Shown here: in pieces, positions 1-5,254 of the stretch
How the letters are laid out: every line of letters begins with the position of its first letter
Position numbering within the stretch: the stretch's first letter is position 1
Source: Candidatus Kerfeldbacteria bacterium
GTDB taxonomy: Bacteria; Patescibacteriota; Patescibacteriia; SBBC01; CAIJZX01
Length of the DNA: 7,927 bases
Reading direction: 5' to 3'
NCBI GenBank assembly: GCA_016217865.1
Contig: JACRFO010000094.1
Location: 1 to 7,927, forward strand
Translations under genes and position numbers: made by a program
The notes under the pieces: model-generated
Database searches by the model: none
What the model was told of the DNA's origin: nothing
The model's input: the letters and a program-made list of their open reading frames with translations, nothing else

Positions 1-53
1 ACCGTCAAGAGCATGACCGGGAGCAGACCGAGGATGAGGAAATAACGGCGCAT
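1..53 (-). CDS. Start of an exported or membrane protein (partial, 17 codons seen)
   Basis: Only the N-terminus lies in the window, and the gene runs off the left edge. The visible peptide begins MRRYFLILGLLPVMLL: two arginines followed by an unbroken hydrophobic stretch, as in a signal peptide or a first membrane helix. The ATG at 53 follows GGAG with 7 nt spacing, a good ribosome binding site. It starts 19 nt after the HAD phosphatase stop on the same strand, so it is probably the third gene of that operon. No family can be assigned from 17 residues. Confidence 0.6.
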   Translation of the reverse strand, partial: MRRYFLILGLLPVMLLT

Positions 54-72
54 CTTTAATCTCCGATGATCG

Positions 73-675
73 TCAGGCGTGGACTTCCACGCCGACGTTT
101 TTCAGGTCTTCGACCAACTGGCTGGCCGACAGGAAGCGGATACCCTTCATACCCACCTCGACCGCAGCGTTGACATTGGCCTGAACGTCGTCAATGAAGA
201 CTGCTTCGTCAGCGTTGACATTGGCTCGATCGAGCGCTAACCGAAAAATCTCCGGACCGGGTTTTGACAACCCAACGTCGCAGGACAAGATGGCCGGATC
301 GAACAAGTCGTACAAACTCCGCTTCATCAATTCGCCGGCGTGGATGTCCGTGATATTGCTGATCAATCCAACGTGATACTGCTTGCGCAAGGTCCGGATG
401 ATCGCTAAGACACCATTATCGGGGGCGATGTTTGTACCGTAAATCTGGCGCCAAACGGCCAACACGTCGTCAGTCACCCCGAACAGCTCGGCTAGTTTTT
501 TGGCGAATTCCTCGGCCGTCAATTCGCCGCGGTGCAGTTGGTCCTTCCAATCCTGGCGCAGTTTCATCACCGCCTGGCGGTCGATGTGCAGCTGGTCGGC
601 GATCTGCGTGAATATGTCCGGCTCGGTTTCCCGGATGACCACGCCGCCCATGTCGAAGAAGACGATCTTGATCAT
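73..675 (-). CDS. HAD superfamily (subfamily IA, YihX-like) phosphatase
   Basis: A 200-residue haloacid-dehalogenase-type hydrolase, probably a cytosolic phosphatase on a small phosphorylated metabolite. Motif I is FFDMGGVV with the nucleophile Asp at residue 8. Motif II is the Ser/Thr-type segment LISNITD, motif III the lysine of SKPGPEIF, and motif IV the acidic pair in FIDDVQ. The helical region between motifs I and II fits the C1 cap of subfamily IA. The second motif I Asp, the usual acid/base, is Gly here, as in the GGV/GNV branch that includes YihX-like sugar-phosphate phosphatases. An in-frame ATG at 708 exists, but I chose 675. The 675 start gives the normal MIKIVFFD N-terminus, has GGGGTGG just upstream, and forms an ATGA overlap with the preceding gene, implying translational coupling. 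The substrate cannot be predicted. Confidence 0.88.
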   Translation of the reverse strand: MIKIVFFDMGGVVIRETEPDIFTQIADQLHIDRQAVMKLRQDWKDQLHRGELTAEEFAKKLAELFGVTDDVLAVWRQIYGTNIAPDNGVLAIIRTLRKQYHVGLISNITDIHAGELMKRSLYDLFDPAILSCDVGLSKPGPEIFRLALDRANVNADEAVFIDDVQANVNAAVEVGMKGIRFLSASQLVEDLKNVGVEVHA

Positions 676-860
676 CGGCCACCCCGGAATTTCCTCAGGA
701 CGAACCACATCAACAACGAGATCGGCACGAACCAGTTCAGGGCCCGAAGAACGTCGTCGTTGAAGACGAACGTCCAGATCGCGAAACCAAGGTAACCCAA
801 CAATACGACCCCGGCGACGAGCCGTTGGCGTTTGCCGATTGTATGGACCGCAGGTTCCAT
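672..860 (-). CDS. Small two-helix membrane protein, function unknown
   Basis: This 62-residue protein has two predicted membrane helices, at about residues 14-33 and 40-55. They are joined by a short N-D-D loop and followed by a basic tail (RKFRGGR). The charge pattern (KRQR before helix 1, RKFR after helix 2) suggests both ends are cytoplasmic. It is not a family I recognise. Two starts are possible, 878 and 860. I prefer 860 because TACACT lies exactly 6 nt upstream of that ATG, which would make the transcript leaderless, and because no Shine-Dalgarno precedes either ATG. Its stop overlaps the HAD start (ATGA), so the two are translated together. The tight coupling makes it a real gene despite its size. 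Confidence 0.68.
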   Translation of the reverse strand: MEPAVHTIGKRQRLVAGVVLLGYLGFAIWTFVFNDDVLRALNWFVPISLLMWFVLRKFRGGR

Positions 861-866
861 GGCTAC

Positions 867-894
867 AGTGTAGCGCATGCCGGCGACTTGAAAA
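867..894 (-). promoter_or_regulatory. Promoter for the leftward HAD operon
   Basis: Read on the minus strand, TTTTCA (889-894) and TACACT (867-872) are 16 nt apart and match sigma-70 -35 and -10 hexamers at four and five positions. Transcription would start at or next to the ATG at 860, giving a leaderless mRNA. This is pattern matching only. Confidence 0.45.
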
Positions 895-916
895 AGTCCG
901 GAAAAAATGCTACCAT
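888..916 (+). promoter_or_regulatory. Sigma-70-type promoter for the CAP-domain gene
   Basis: TTGAAA (888-893), a 17-nt spacer and TACCAT (911-916) preceded by TG at -15/-14 form a good housekeeping promoter with an extended -10. The start site would be near 923, leaving a leader of about 33 nt. Its -35 hexamer overlaps that of the opposite-facing promoter. Confidence 0.6.
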
Positions 917-955
917 GTATCCACGGCCGAAACCATCCAGGTCGACGCCGCCCAC

Positions 956-1483
956 ATGCATACGCGATTTCAATCGACCGCGCGATCCGGACACGCCGCC
1001 AGCTGGCTGGCGGTTTTATGTATCATCGCCTCGTTCGGGCTGACTCGGCCGGTGGCGGCGATCTCCCGAACCGCTGTCATCCAGGAAACCAACCGGGTGC
1101 GGACCGGCGCCCACCTGAACCGCTTGTTGCGTTCGACGACGCTCGAACGCGCCGCCGTAGCGAAAGCCGAAAGCATGTTCCGGCAGCAGTATTTCGGGCA
1201 CACCTCCCCGACCGGCCAGAATTTCTGGTTCTGGCTCGGACCGAACCGAAGTCGCTTTTCCCAGCTCGGTGAGAACATCGCCCGCGGCTACAAGAACGAA
1301 AGAATCCTGTTGCAGGACTGGATGAAGTCGGGCGGCCATCGCGCCAACATCCTCGGTCCGGCATTCACCCACCTCGGTATCGGCATCCGCTCTGGCCGGC
1401 TGTCCGGCAAGCGGGTGACCGTGATCGTCCAGCTCTTCGGCAAGAAGAAGGTCACGACCGCGTTGACGACCGCCACCAACTGA
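956..1483 (+). CDS. Secreted CAP/SCP-domain protein
   Basis: A 175-residue exported protein. Residues 1-35 form a signal peptide: basic start with R4 and R10, hydrophobic core SWLAVLCIIASFGL, and likely cleavage after VAA. Residues 39-165 form a CAP (cysteine-rich secretory, antigen 5, PR-1) domain of the compact bacterial type. The family hallmarks are present: FGHTSPTG with His82, LGENIARGY with Glu106, W-M-SGGHRANIL with His128, then HLGIGI. These His/Glu residues line the cavity that in some CAP proteins binds metal or lipid; the bacterial biochemical role is mostly unknown. The frame stays open to 839, but that stretch is upstream of the promoter start site and has no signal peptide. The ATG at 956 is therefore the start, with only a weak AGG 14 nt upstream. 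In CPR cells such proteins may act at the envelope or on the host, which is conjecture. Confidence 0.88.
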   Translation: MHTRFQSTARSGHAASWLAVLCIIASFGLTRPVAAISRTAVIQETNRVRTGAHLNRLLRSTTLERAAVAKAESMFRQQYFGHTSPTGQNFWFWLGPNRSRFSQLGENIARGYKNERILLQDWMKSGGHRANILGPAFTHLGIGIRSGRLSGKRVTVIVQLFGKKKVTTALTTATN

Positions 1484-1495
1484 CCTTGGTCATTT

Positions 1496-1520
1496 CGCGC
1501 TTGACGCTGAGCGCGTCTTT
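1496..1520 (+). terminator. Weak hairpin after the CAP gene
   Basis: CGCGCT (1496-1501) and AGCGCG (1510-1515) can pair in a 6-bp stem with an 8-nt loop, followed by TCTTT. It lies 12 nt after the CAP stop. The stem is short, the T-run is weak, and it overlaps a possible -35 box for the next gene. Confidence 0.3.
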
Positions 1521-1530
1521 GCGGTACACC
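1501..1530 (+). promoter_or_regulatory. Possible promoter for the 77-residue gene
   Basis: TTGACG (1501-1506) and TACACC (1525-1530) are separated by 18 nt. The -35 matches the consensus at five of six positions and the -10 is weak. The start would be near 1537, leaving a leader of about 38 nt that contains the strong ribosome binding site. Confidence 0.35.
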
Positions 1531-1561
1531 ACATCCAACCCTGCCGCCACAGACCGGGGAA

Positions 1562-1567
1562 AGGAGG
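1562..1567 (+). promoter_or_regulatory. Consensus Shine-Dalgarno fixing a GTG start
   Basis: AGGAGG sits 7 nt before GTG at 1575. It is the strongest ribosome binding site in the window and decides the non-ATG start of the 77-residue protein. The nearer ATG at 1570 opens a frame of only 12 codons. Confidence 0.8.
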
Positions 1568-1574
1568 AAATGCT

Positions 1575-1808
1575 GTGGCCACGTTCAAGATCGTTGTCTA
1601 TCGGGTGATGAATCACCACTACGCCCGACTCGTCAAACCGGAAGATCCCATGCCCAGCGGCGTGGTCTTCGAGGTCTCGGGAGAAGCCGAACGCATGAAC
1701 GACCAGCTGATGCTGGAGCTGGTCGCGGCGGCCAAAGCCGCGGCTAAGCAGCACAAGCTGAAGCCGAACGACATCATCGGCCTCGAAGACTTCCGCACCG
1801 CGGCGTAG
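1575..1808 (+). CDS. Small conserved-looking protein, function unknown (77 aa)
   Basis: A 77-residue soluble protein starting at GTG behind a consensus Shine-Dalgarno. I do not recognise the family. The N-terminal half (residues 3-36) looks like beta strands, FKIVVYRV then YARLV and GVVFEVS. The second half is an alanine- and lysine-rich helix (about 43-61), followed by LKPNDIIGLEDF. There is no signal peptide, cysteine or membrane segment. It lies 91 nt after the CAP gene on the same strand and probably has its own promoter. It ends just before a strong hairpin shared with convergent msrA. The ribosome binding site and normal codon use make it a credible gene. The beta-then-helix layout could suit a small binding or regulatory domain, but nothing identifies a ligand. 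Confidence 0.72.
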   Translation: MATFKIVVYRVMNHHYARLVKPEDPMPSGVVFEVSGEAERMNDQLMLELVAAAKAAAKQHKLKPNDIIGLEDFRTAA

Positions 1809-1825
1809 TGCGGCCACACCCGGAT

Positions 1826-1851
1826 CCCCGCGTCAGACATTTGACGCGGGG
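1826..1851. terminator. Hairpin between converging transcripts
   Basis: CCCCGCGTCA (1826-1835) pairs perfectly with TGACGCGGGG (1842-1851) around a 6-nt loop. It lies between the 77-residue gene stop and the msrA stop, only 10 nt from the latter, so it can serve both strands. Neither side has a long T-run, so efficiency is uncertain. Confidence 0.65.
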
Positions 1852-1861
1852 TTCGGATTGA

Positions 1862-2440
1862 TTACGACTTCAGCAACCCGGCGAACTTCTGCCGGAACTT
1901 CGAGACTTTCGGGGTAATCACCATTTGGCAATACCCTCGTTCGGGGTGGTTCGCGTAATAATTCTGGTGGTACGACTCGGCTGGATAAAAAATCTCAAAC
2001 TTGTTGATTTCGGTAATTATCGGCTGATCGTAAATTTTGGCCGCGTCGACCTCGGACATCACTTTTTCCGCGGCGTGCCGCTGCTCGTCATCGTGGTAAA
2101 AAATTCCGGAGCGATATTGCGGACCGACGTCATTCCCCTGCCGGTTGCGCGTAGTTGGATCATGAGTCGCGAAAAATACCTCCAGCAGCTGTTCGTATGA
2201 GATTACCGCCGGGTCAAACTCAATCTGCAGCGCTTCAGCATGACCAGTTTCGCCGGTGCAAACCTGCTCGTAGGTCGGATTACGAACCTGACCGCCGGTG
2301 TAGCCCGATGTCACCTTTGATACCCCCTTCAAATCCTTAAAGATTGCTTCGGTGCACCAGAAACAGCCGTTGGCTAAAGTAGCAACGGCATTATTCCCAC
2401 CGTTCACGCTTCTCGTATTATCCATTTTTTTGTTCAACAT
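1862..2440 (-). CDS. msrA: Peptide-methionine (S)-S-oxide reductase MsrA
   Basis: A 192-residue MsrA that reduces the S epimer of methionine sulfoxide in proteins, with thioredoxin as the usual electron donor. The active-site segment is NGCFWCTEAIF, with nucleophilic Cys26 and Cys29. It is followed by SGYTGG, GETGHAEALQIEFDP, HDPTTRNRQGNDVGPQYRSGIFYH and a C-terminal GYCQMVI whose Cys is a candidate resolving residue. The length is normal for the family. The start is ambiguous: ATG at 2440 overlaps the upstream membrane-protein gene by 23 nt, while ATG at 2425 overlaps by 8 nt. Neither has a clear Shine-Dalgarno, so translation is probably coupled to the upstream gene. It is the last gene of the dut-mazG-msrB-membrane protein-msrA operon and is followed by a hairpin. 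Confidence 0.96.
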   Translation of the reverse strand: MLNKKMDNTRSVNGGNNAVATLANGCFWCTEAIFKDLKGVSKVTSGYTGGQVRNPTYEQVCTGETGHAEALQIEFDPAVISYEQLLEVFFATHDPTTRNRQGNDVGPQYRSGIFYHDDEQRHAAEKVMSEVDAAKIYDQPIITEINKFEIFYPAESYHQNYYANHPERGYCQMVITPKVSKFRQKFAGLLKS

Positions 2441-3221
2441 ACTTGTTAAAACTTACCATGGCAGAATGATAATCAGCTTGGCGTTCAAGATGGTTTAACG
2501 ACCGAAAATGAAGCTCACTGATGATCAACGAAATCACCGACAAACCTACAATGATTGTATTCGGAATCGGAAGTAATATCCCAACAACCGAATGCTGACC
2601 AAAAATTCTTGGTAAGACCACCACCAAAGTCACAAATACCATGATGATATTTATTATGTGCAGCAAGCCGTTCAATCCGGTGATTTTCGTGTTGGTCGAG
2701 CCCAACCGTTGCATCAGGCGGAACTCGGCGTATGAAGCATATGGAACTACACCAAGAAAGAAAACGGAAGTTGTAGAGAAACCATAAGTCCAGTCGCCGC
2801 CGAACTGCCTCTCTGCCAATTGTAAAAGAAAGGCGGTTACCAACCCAATGCGAATAAGCCAAGTTCGGAATGTCGCCCATTCTCGATAATAATAGAGAGT
2901 GAAAACAATTTTTTGACGCACTTCTGGTAGGCGGCTCGACTGTAAATATGATTTAATAGTTGGTCGCCTGGCCATCAAACAAACCGAGGCGGATGTCGGT
3001 ATGGCAACCAGAAAAAATGCCAGCAGTCCGAGCAACGACTTGGTATCAGTTGAAATTCCGAGTTCGTAGAACTTATTCAGTGTGATCCCAAGAAATACAA
3101 CAACACCGATCAGCCCGATGACTACACCTGAAAAAATGATTATTCCAGTCCGCGCAACGACATCCATCGCCGCTAGATACTCGCGGGGTTCGCCCCAAAA
3201 ATCTTCCGATTCGTTCTGCAT
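2418..3221 (-). CDS. Six-helix membrane protein between msrB and msrA, unknown
   Basis: This 267-residue integral membrane protein belongs to no family I recognise. Predicted helices are at about residues 25-48, 63-84, 121-136, 150-167, 186-204 and 212-235. The N-terminus is acidic (QNESEDFWGEPREY) and a basic/aromatic loop lies between helices 2 and 3 (about 85-120, with YYYREW). The C-terminal tail of about 32 residues is charged. There is one cysteine (C81) and no CXXC, so it does not look like a thiol relay. I see no MsrQ-like haem pattern. I chose ATG at 3221, two nt after the msrB stop; an in-frame ATG at 3269 would overlap msrB by 46 nt. The end overlaps the msrA start. Sampled lines are 42-45% GC, far below dnaK, partly from hydrophobic codons and possibly from transfer. 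Confidence 0.8.
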   Translation of the reverse strand: MQNESEDFWGEPREYLAAMDVVARTGIIIFSGVVIGLIGVVVFLGITLNKFYELGISTDTKSLLGLLAFFLVAIPTSASVCLMARRPTIKSYLQSSRLPEVRQKIVFTLYYYREWATFRTWLIRIGLVTAFLLQLAERQFGGDWTYGFSTTSVFFLGVVPYASYAEFRLMQRLGSTNTKITGLNGLLHIINIIMVFVTLVVVLPRIFGQHSVVGILLPIPNTIIVGLSVISLIISELHFRSLNHLERQADYHSAMVSFNKYVEQKNG

Positions 3222-3223
3222 AT

Positions 3224-3607
3224 CTACGAATTTGACTCCATAAATTCGAGGGCGAGCGAGTTGATGCAATACCGCCGCCCAGTCGGTGGCGGGCCGTCCT
3301 CAAAAACATGACCGAGATGGCTGCCGCACCGGCTGCATAAAACTTCTTGCCGGCGCATTCCGAGTTCGTAGTCGTCCTGTGTCTTGACGTTAGCGTGCGC
3401 AGCTGGATCCCAAAACGACGGCCAGCCGGTCCCGGAATCGAATTTCGTATCCGACTTGAACAACTCCTGGCCGCAGACGACGCAGACGTACATCCCCTTG
3501 GCCTTATTATGCAAGAACTTTCCGCTGCCCGGCGGCTCGGTGCCTTTCAAGAAACAAACGTTGTACTGTTCGGGCGTGAGTTTCTGCTTCGCTTCGTCCT
3601 GGTCCAT
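3224..3607 (-). CDS. msrB: Peptide-methionine (R)-S-oxide reductase MsrB
   Basis: A 127-residue MsrB, full length for a single-domain enzyme, reducing the R epimer of methionine sulfoxide in proteins. The N-terminal signature is LTPEQYNVCFLKGTEPPGSG. Two zinc-binding pairs are present, Cys42/Cys45 (CVVCG) and Cys91/Cys94 (CSRCG). The catalytic nucleophile is Cys114 in RRYCINS, and the fold motifs SGTGWPSFW and GSHLGHVFEDGP are intact. The SeqC form is a cysteine enzyme, not a selenoprotein. It starts 18 nt after the mazG-like gene, with only a weak GGGT upstream, and its stop is two nt before the membrane-protein start. Together with msrA two genes downstream, it covers both epimers of oxidised methionine. 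Confidence 0.96.
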   Translation of the reverse strand: MDQDEAKQKLTPEQYNVCFLKGTEPPGSGKFLHNKAKGMYVCVVCGQELFKSDTKFDSGTGWPSFWDPAAHANVKTQDDYELGMRRQEVLCSRCGSHLGHVFEDGPPPTGRRYCINSLALEFMESNS

Positions 3608-3625
3608 GTCGTTACCCGCTAAAAA

Positions 3626-3931
3626 TCAACTGGCGCCGTCCATCCGCTGCCGCAGCTTTTCGAGGTTGTGGATCGCGATCTCCTCGAGCGACAATTTGAA
3701 TTCCGACGCCAAGGCGGACAGGTACCACAGCACGTCGCCGATGTCGGCCTTCATCAGTTCACGGTCGCTGTCATCGTAGGCGCCGTCCTTGTCGCGGATG
3801 ATGCGCTTCGCCGTATCGGCGATCTCGCCGACCTCGCTGGCCACGCCGAAGGCCGGATACATGAAGTTCTTCCCAACGTTCGGGTAGACCGACGTCCGTT
3901 TCGTTTCGGTCTGATAGTCGTTGAAGTTCAT
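3626..3931 (-). CDS. MazG-like nucleotide pyrophosphohydrolase
   Basis: A 101-residue all-alpha NTP pyrophosphohydrolase of the MazG-like superfamily, predicted to hydrolyse nucleoside triphosphates to the monophosphate and pyrophosphate with Mg2+. The first metal motif is E33-x-x-E36 in ASEVGEIAD, and the second is in KADIGDVLWYLS. The usual ExxD of the second motif is D63-x-x-D66 here, a conservative change that keeps the acidic side chain. It is a single-domain protein, unlike the duplicated E. coli MazG. The ATG at 3931 has a clear AAGGAG 4 nt upstream. It follows dut by 37 nt. This pairing suggests shared nucleotide-pool cleaning, but the true substrate (dCTP, dUTP or damaged NTPs) cannot be read from the sequence. 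Confidence 0.88.
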   Translation of the reverse strand: MNFNDYQTETKRTSVYPNVGKNFMYPAFGVASEVGEIADTAKRIIRDKDGAYDDSDRELMKADIGDVLWYLSALASEFKLSLEEIAIHNLEKLRQRMDGAS

Positions 3932-3968
3932 AGGTCTCCTTGTTTAAGGTTACCTGATCAAATTGAAC

Positions 3969-4388
3969 TTATTGACCGGTGCTGCCGAATCCCCCGCTCC
4001 CGCGTGACGTCTCCTCGAGATTCTTTGTTTCTGACATTTCGACGCCGGCGATCGGCAAGAACAAACATTGAGCTACGCGCTCGCCCACTTTTAGACTCAT
4101 TGGTTCGCTCGACGTATTCAGGAAGACGATTTTCCATTCACCGCGATAGGACGCGTCAATCACGCCGGCCAAGGTGTGCAATCCCTTCGACCCGAGTCCG
4201 GAACGATCGCGAATTAGTGCGACATGCCCTGATTCGAAGGCAACCGCGAATCCGAGTCCAATCGTCTTGCGCTCGCCCGGTTGAAGCGTGAATTCTTCCG
4301 GCGTCACTAAATCCCAACCGGCATCGCCGGGGTGCGCCTGCGACGGAATAACCGCCGCCGGATGCAGCTTTTGGACCTTGACTTCCAT
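3969..4388 (-). CDS. dut: Deoxyuridine 5'-triphosphate nucleotidohydrolase (dUTPase)
   Basis: A 139-residue trimeric-type dUTPase that converts dUTP to dUMP and pyrophosphate, keeping uracil out of DNA and feeding thymidylate synthesis. All five family motifs are present in order. I is PGDAGWDL (20-27), II is DRSGLGSKG (61-69), and III is GVIDASYRGE (75-84) with catalytic-water Asp78 and uracil-stacking Tyr81. IV is GERVAQCLFLPI (102-113), and V is the glycine-rich C-terminal arm RGSGGFGSTGQ (129-139). Motif I has Trp25 where Tyr is commoner. Its ATG shares one base with the stop of the upstream 43-residue peptide (TAATG), so it is probably translated by reinitiation. It is the second gene of the repair operon. 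Confidence 0.96.
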   Translation of the reverse strand: MEVKVQKLHPAAVIPSQAHPGDAGWDLVTPEEFTLQPGERKTIGLGFAVAFESGHVALIRDRSGLGSKGLHTLAGVIDASYRGEWKIVFLNTSSEPMSLKVGERVAQCLFLPIAGVEMSETKNLEETSRGSGGFGSTGQ

Positions 4389-4519
4389 TAGGCCGATTTC
4401 TTCTTTTTCTTCGCGTCGTAGAGCTTCTTCGCTCCGTATGCGGCGGCGGCCAGGACCGCCAACTTCAGCAGCTTCTTGCCTTTGTGATGCTCTTTCTTTG
4501 TACCGTTTGACTTTGCCAT
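4388..4519 (-). CDS. 43-residue lysine-rich peptide coupled to dut
   Basis: A short gene of 43 residues starting MAKSNGTKKEHHKGKK. Next comes an alanine/leucine-rich hydrophobic stretch (about 17-29), then GAKKLYDAKKKKKSA. About one third of the residues are lysine. I know no family for it. It may be a single amphipathic or short membrane helix with basic ends, or a small nucleic-acid-binding peptide. Evidence that it is real: GGAGAAG at 4526-4532 lies 6 nt upstream of the ATG, an extended -10 lies 36 nt upstream, and its TAA shares a base with the dut ATG. It may also act as a leader peptide that sets dut translation. Homologues are needed to choose between these roles. Confidence 0.68.
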   Translation of the reverse strand: MAKSNGTKKEHHKGKKLLKLAVLAAAAYGAKKLYDAKKKKKSA

Positions 4520-4554
4520 ATCATACTTCTCCATACAAAGTTCTTACTACTGCT

Positions 4555-4563
4555 AGCGTAGCA
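4555..4563 (-). promoter_or_regulatory. Extended -10 for the dut-msr operon
   Basis: On the minus strand TGCTACGCT gives a TG-extended -10 (TACGCT). The expected start is near 4548, followed after about 28 nt by the 43-residue gene with its GGAGAAG site. No good -35 is seen, so this promoter would depend on the extended element. Cotranscription from the GlsB-like gene upstream is also possible. Confidence 0.4.
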
Positions 4564-4587
4564 CATTCCTTTCGGCTCTTCACGTCG

Positions 4588-4831
4588 TTATCGGCGGCGG
4601 AAAAGACTGGCTAAAAACAGGACGATCAGTGCGCCGATCAACGCCATAAAAATCGTTCCTAACGTTCCTTTTGAAAACCAGCCAAGCGACCGGAAAATGA
4701 AGCCCCCCGACGATCGCGCCGACGATCCCGAGAATGATGTTTCCGAGCAGCCCGTAACCGCTGCCTTTGGTAATAAGTCCGGCTAACCAGCCGGCGACCG
4801 CACCAACGATGAGGAACCATAAAATATACAT
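4588..4831 (-). pseudogene. GlsB/YeaQ/YmgE-type stress membrane protein, frameshifted
   Basis: The gene encodes a small glycine-rich membrane protein of the transglycosylase-associated (GlsB/YeaQ/YmgE) family, broken by a one-base frameshift. Residues 1-43 (MYILWFLIVGAVAGWLAG, then GNIILGIVGAIVGG) match the family's first two helices. At the C6 run 4703-4708 (G6 on the coding strand) the frame is lost. The continuing frame gives an unlikely hydrophilic tail to 4580. Removing one G restores FIFRSLGWFSKGTLGTIF followed by MALIGALIVLFLASLFRRR and a TAA at 4588. That gives 80 residues, the usual family length, with the expected last helix and basic end. Family members are membrane proteins linked to stress in several bacteria, with unclear biochemistry. 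The break may be a homopolymer sequencing error, a true mutation, or slippage-controlled expression. No Shine-Dalgarno is visible before 4831. Confidence 0.82.
4703..4708 (-). other. G6 homopolymer at the frameshift point
   Basis: Six consecutive C on the plus strand (six G in the mRNA) fall exactly where the reading frame switches. Five would keep the 80-residue frame open. Short G runs of this kind are prone to both sequencing and polymerase slippage errors. Confidence 0.85.
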
Positions 4832-4966
4832 ACGCGTTCTGTTTACTGTTCAATGCATAACCAGACGCAGGAACCTCGAACATATTACGACACGTTGTAA
4901 GGTCGCTCGGCCAAGTCCGTCTCCATCTTCGAGGTCAAATGGAGCTCAATGTAACGGAGGATTAGC
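4832..4966. other. Divergent intergenic region with no clear promoter
   Basis: These 135 bases separate the leftward GlsB-like gene from the rightward 95-residue gene, so a promoter is expected for each. I found no convincing -35/-10 pair. A weak minus-strand TTGAAC near 4850 with TATGTA 15 nt away would place the start inside the GlsB-like gene. No RNA gene or repeat is evident. Confidence 0.45.
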
Positions 4967-5254
4967 ATGGTACAAAATGATTCAGACGACCCCGACACAG
5001 ATTCCGACGAGGAACGCTCAATCGCACGAGTGAATATTCACGGTCACAGCGTCCTGTCGGACGACCTTCACGGGATGCGGTATCTCCGCAAGCTCGACCC
5101 CGATGAAGCTAAAACCATCTTCCAGCAGGCCAAAACAAAAGGATCGGCGGAATTCGAAACCCGCACTCCGGGCGGAACGCGGCATAATTATTCCGCACGA
5201 TACAAGAATGGTCGATACTCGCTAAAAGACCAGGGCCGGGAAGAAAAGTACTAG
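4967..5254 (+). CDS. Orphan acidic-to-basic protein, function unknown (95 aa)
   Basis: A 95-residue soluble protein with no family I can name. The first 17 residues are very acidic (DSDDPDTDSDEE) and probably disordered. Residues 18-31 (SIARVNIHGHSVLS) look like a strand. A helix at about 43-57 follows (LDPDEAKTIFQQAKTKG), and a beta hairpin ends it, with EFETRTPGGTRHNYSARYKNGRYSL (68-86, approximate) before a charged tail. There is no cysteine, signal peptide or membrane helix. The start is secure: ACGGAGG lies 6 nt before the ATG. It stands alone between a divergent gene and a tandem hairpin. The strand-helix-strand layout with a lysine/arginine-rich hairpin would fit a small nucleic-acid or protein-binding domain, but that is only a guess. 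Confidence 0.75.
   Translation: MVQNDSDDPDTDSDEERSIARVNIHGHSVLSDDLHGMRYLRKLDPDEAKTIFQQAKTKGSAEFETRTPGGTRHNYSARYKNGRYSLKDQGREEKY

Noticed and set aside
839..955. An upstream extension of the CAP protein to an ATG at 839
   Set aside because: It would begin before the predicted promoter start and would bury the signal peptide about 40 residues in.
1481..1492. TGACCTTGGTCA inverted repeat at the CAP stop codon
   Set aside because: Five-base arms with a two-base centre are too short to call an operator or terminator and can arise by chance.
2515..2880. A 121-codon minus-strand frame inside the six-helix gene
   Set aside because: The alternative frame lacks membrane helices or motifs. The chosen frame gives six clear helices and proper junctions with msrB and msrA.
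3668..4291. A 207-codon open frame on the plus strand
   Set aside because: It lies antisense to mazG-like and dut, both certain from motifs. It is Arg-rich with no recognisable domain, and no ribosome binding site was noticed.
4580..4702. The hydrophilic tail in the unbroken frame of the GlsB-like gene
   Set aside because: It does not resemble the family, whereas the shifted frame gives the expected final helix and basic end.
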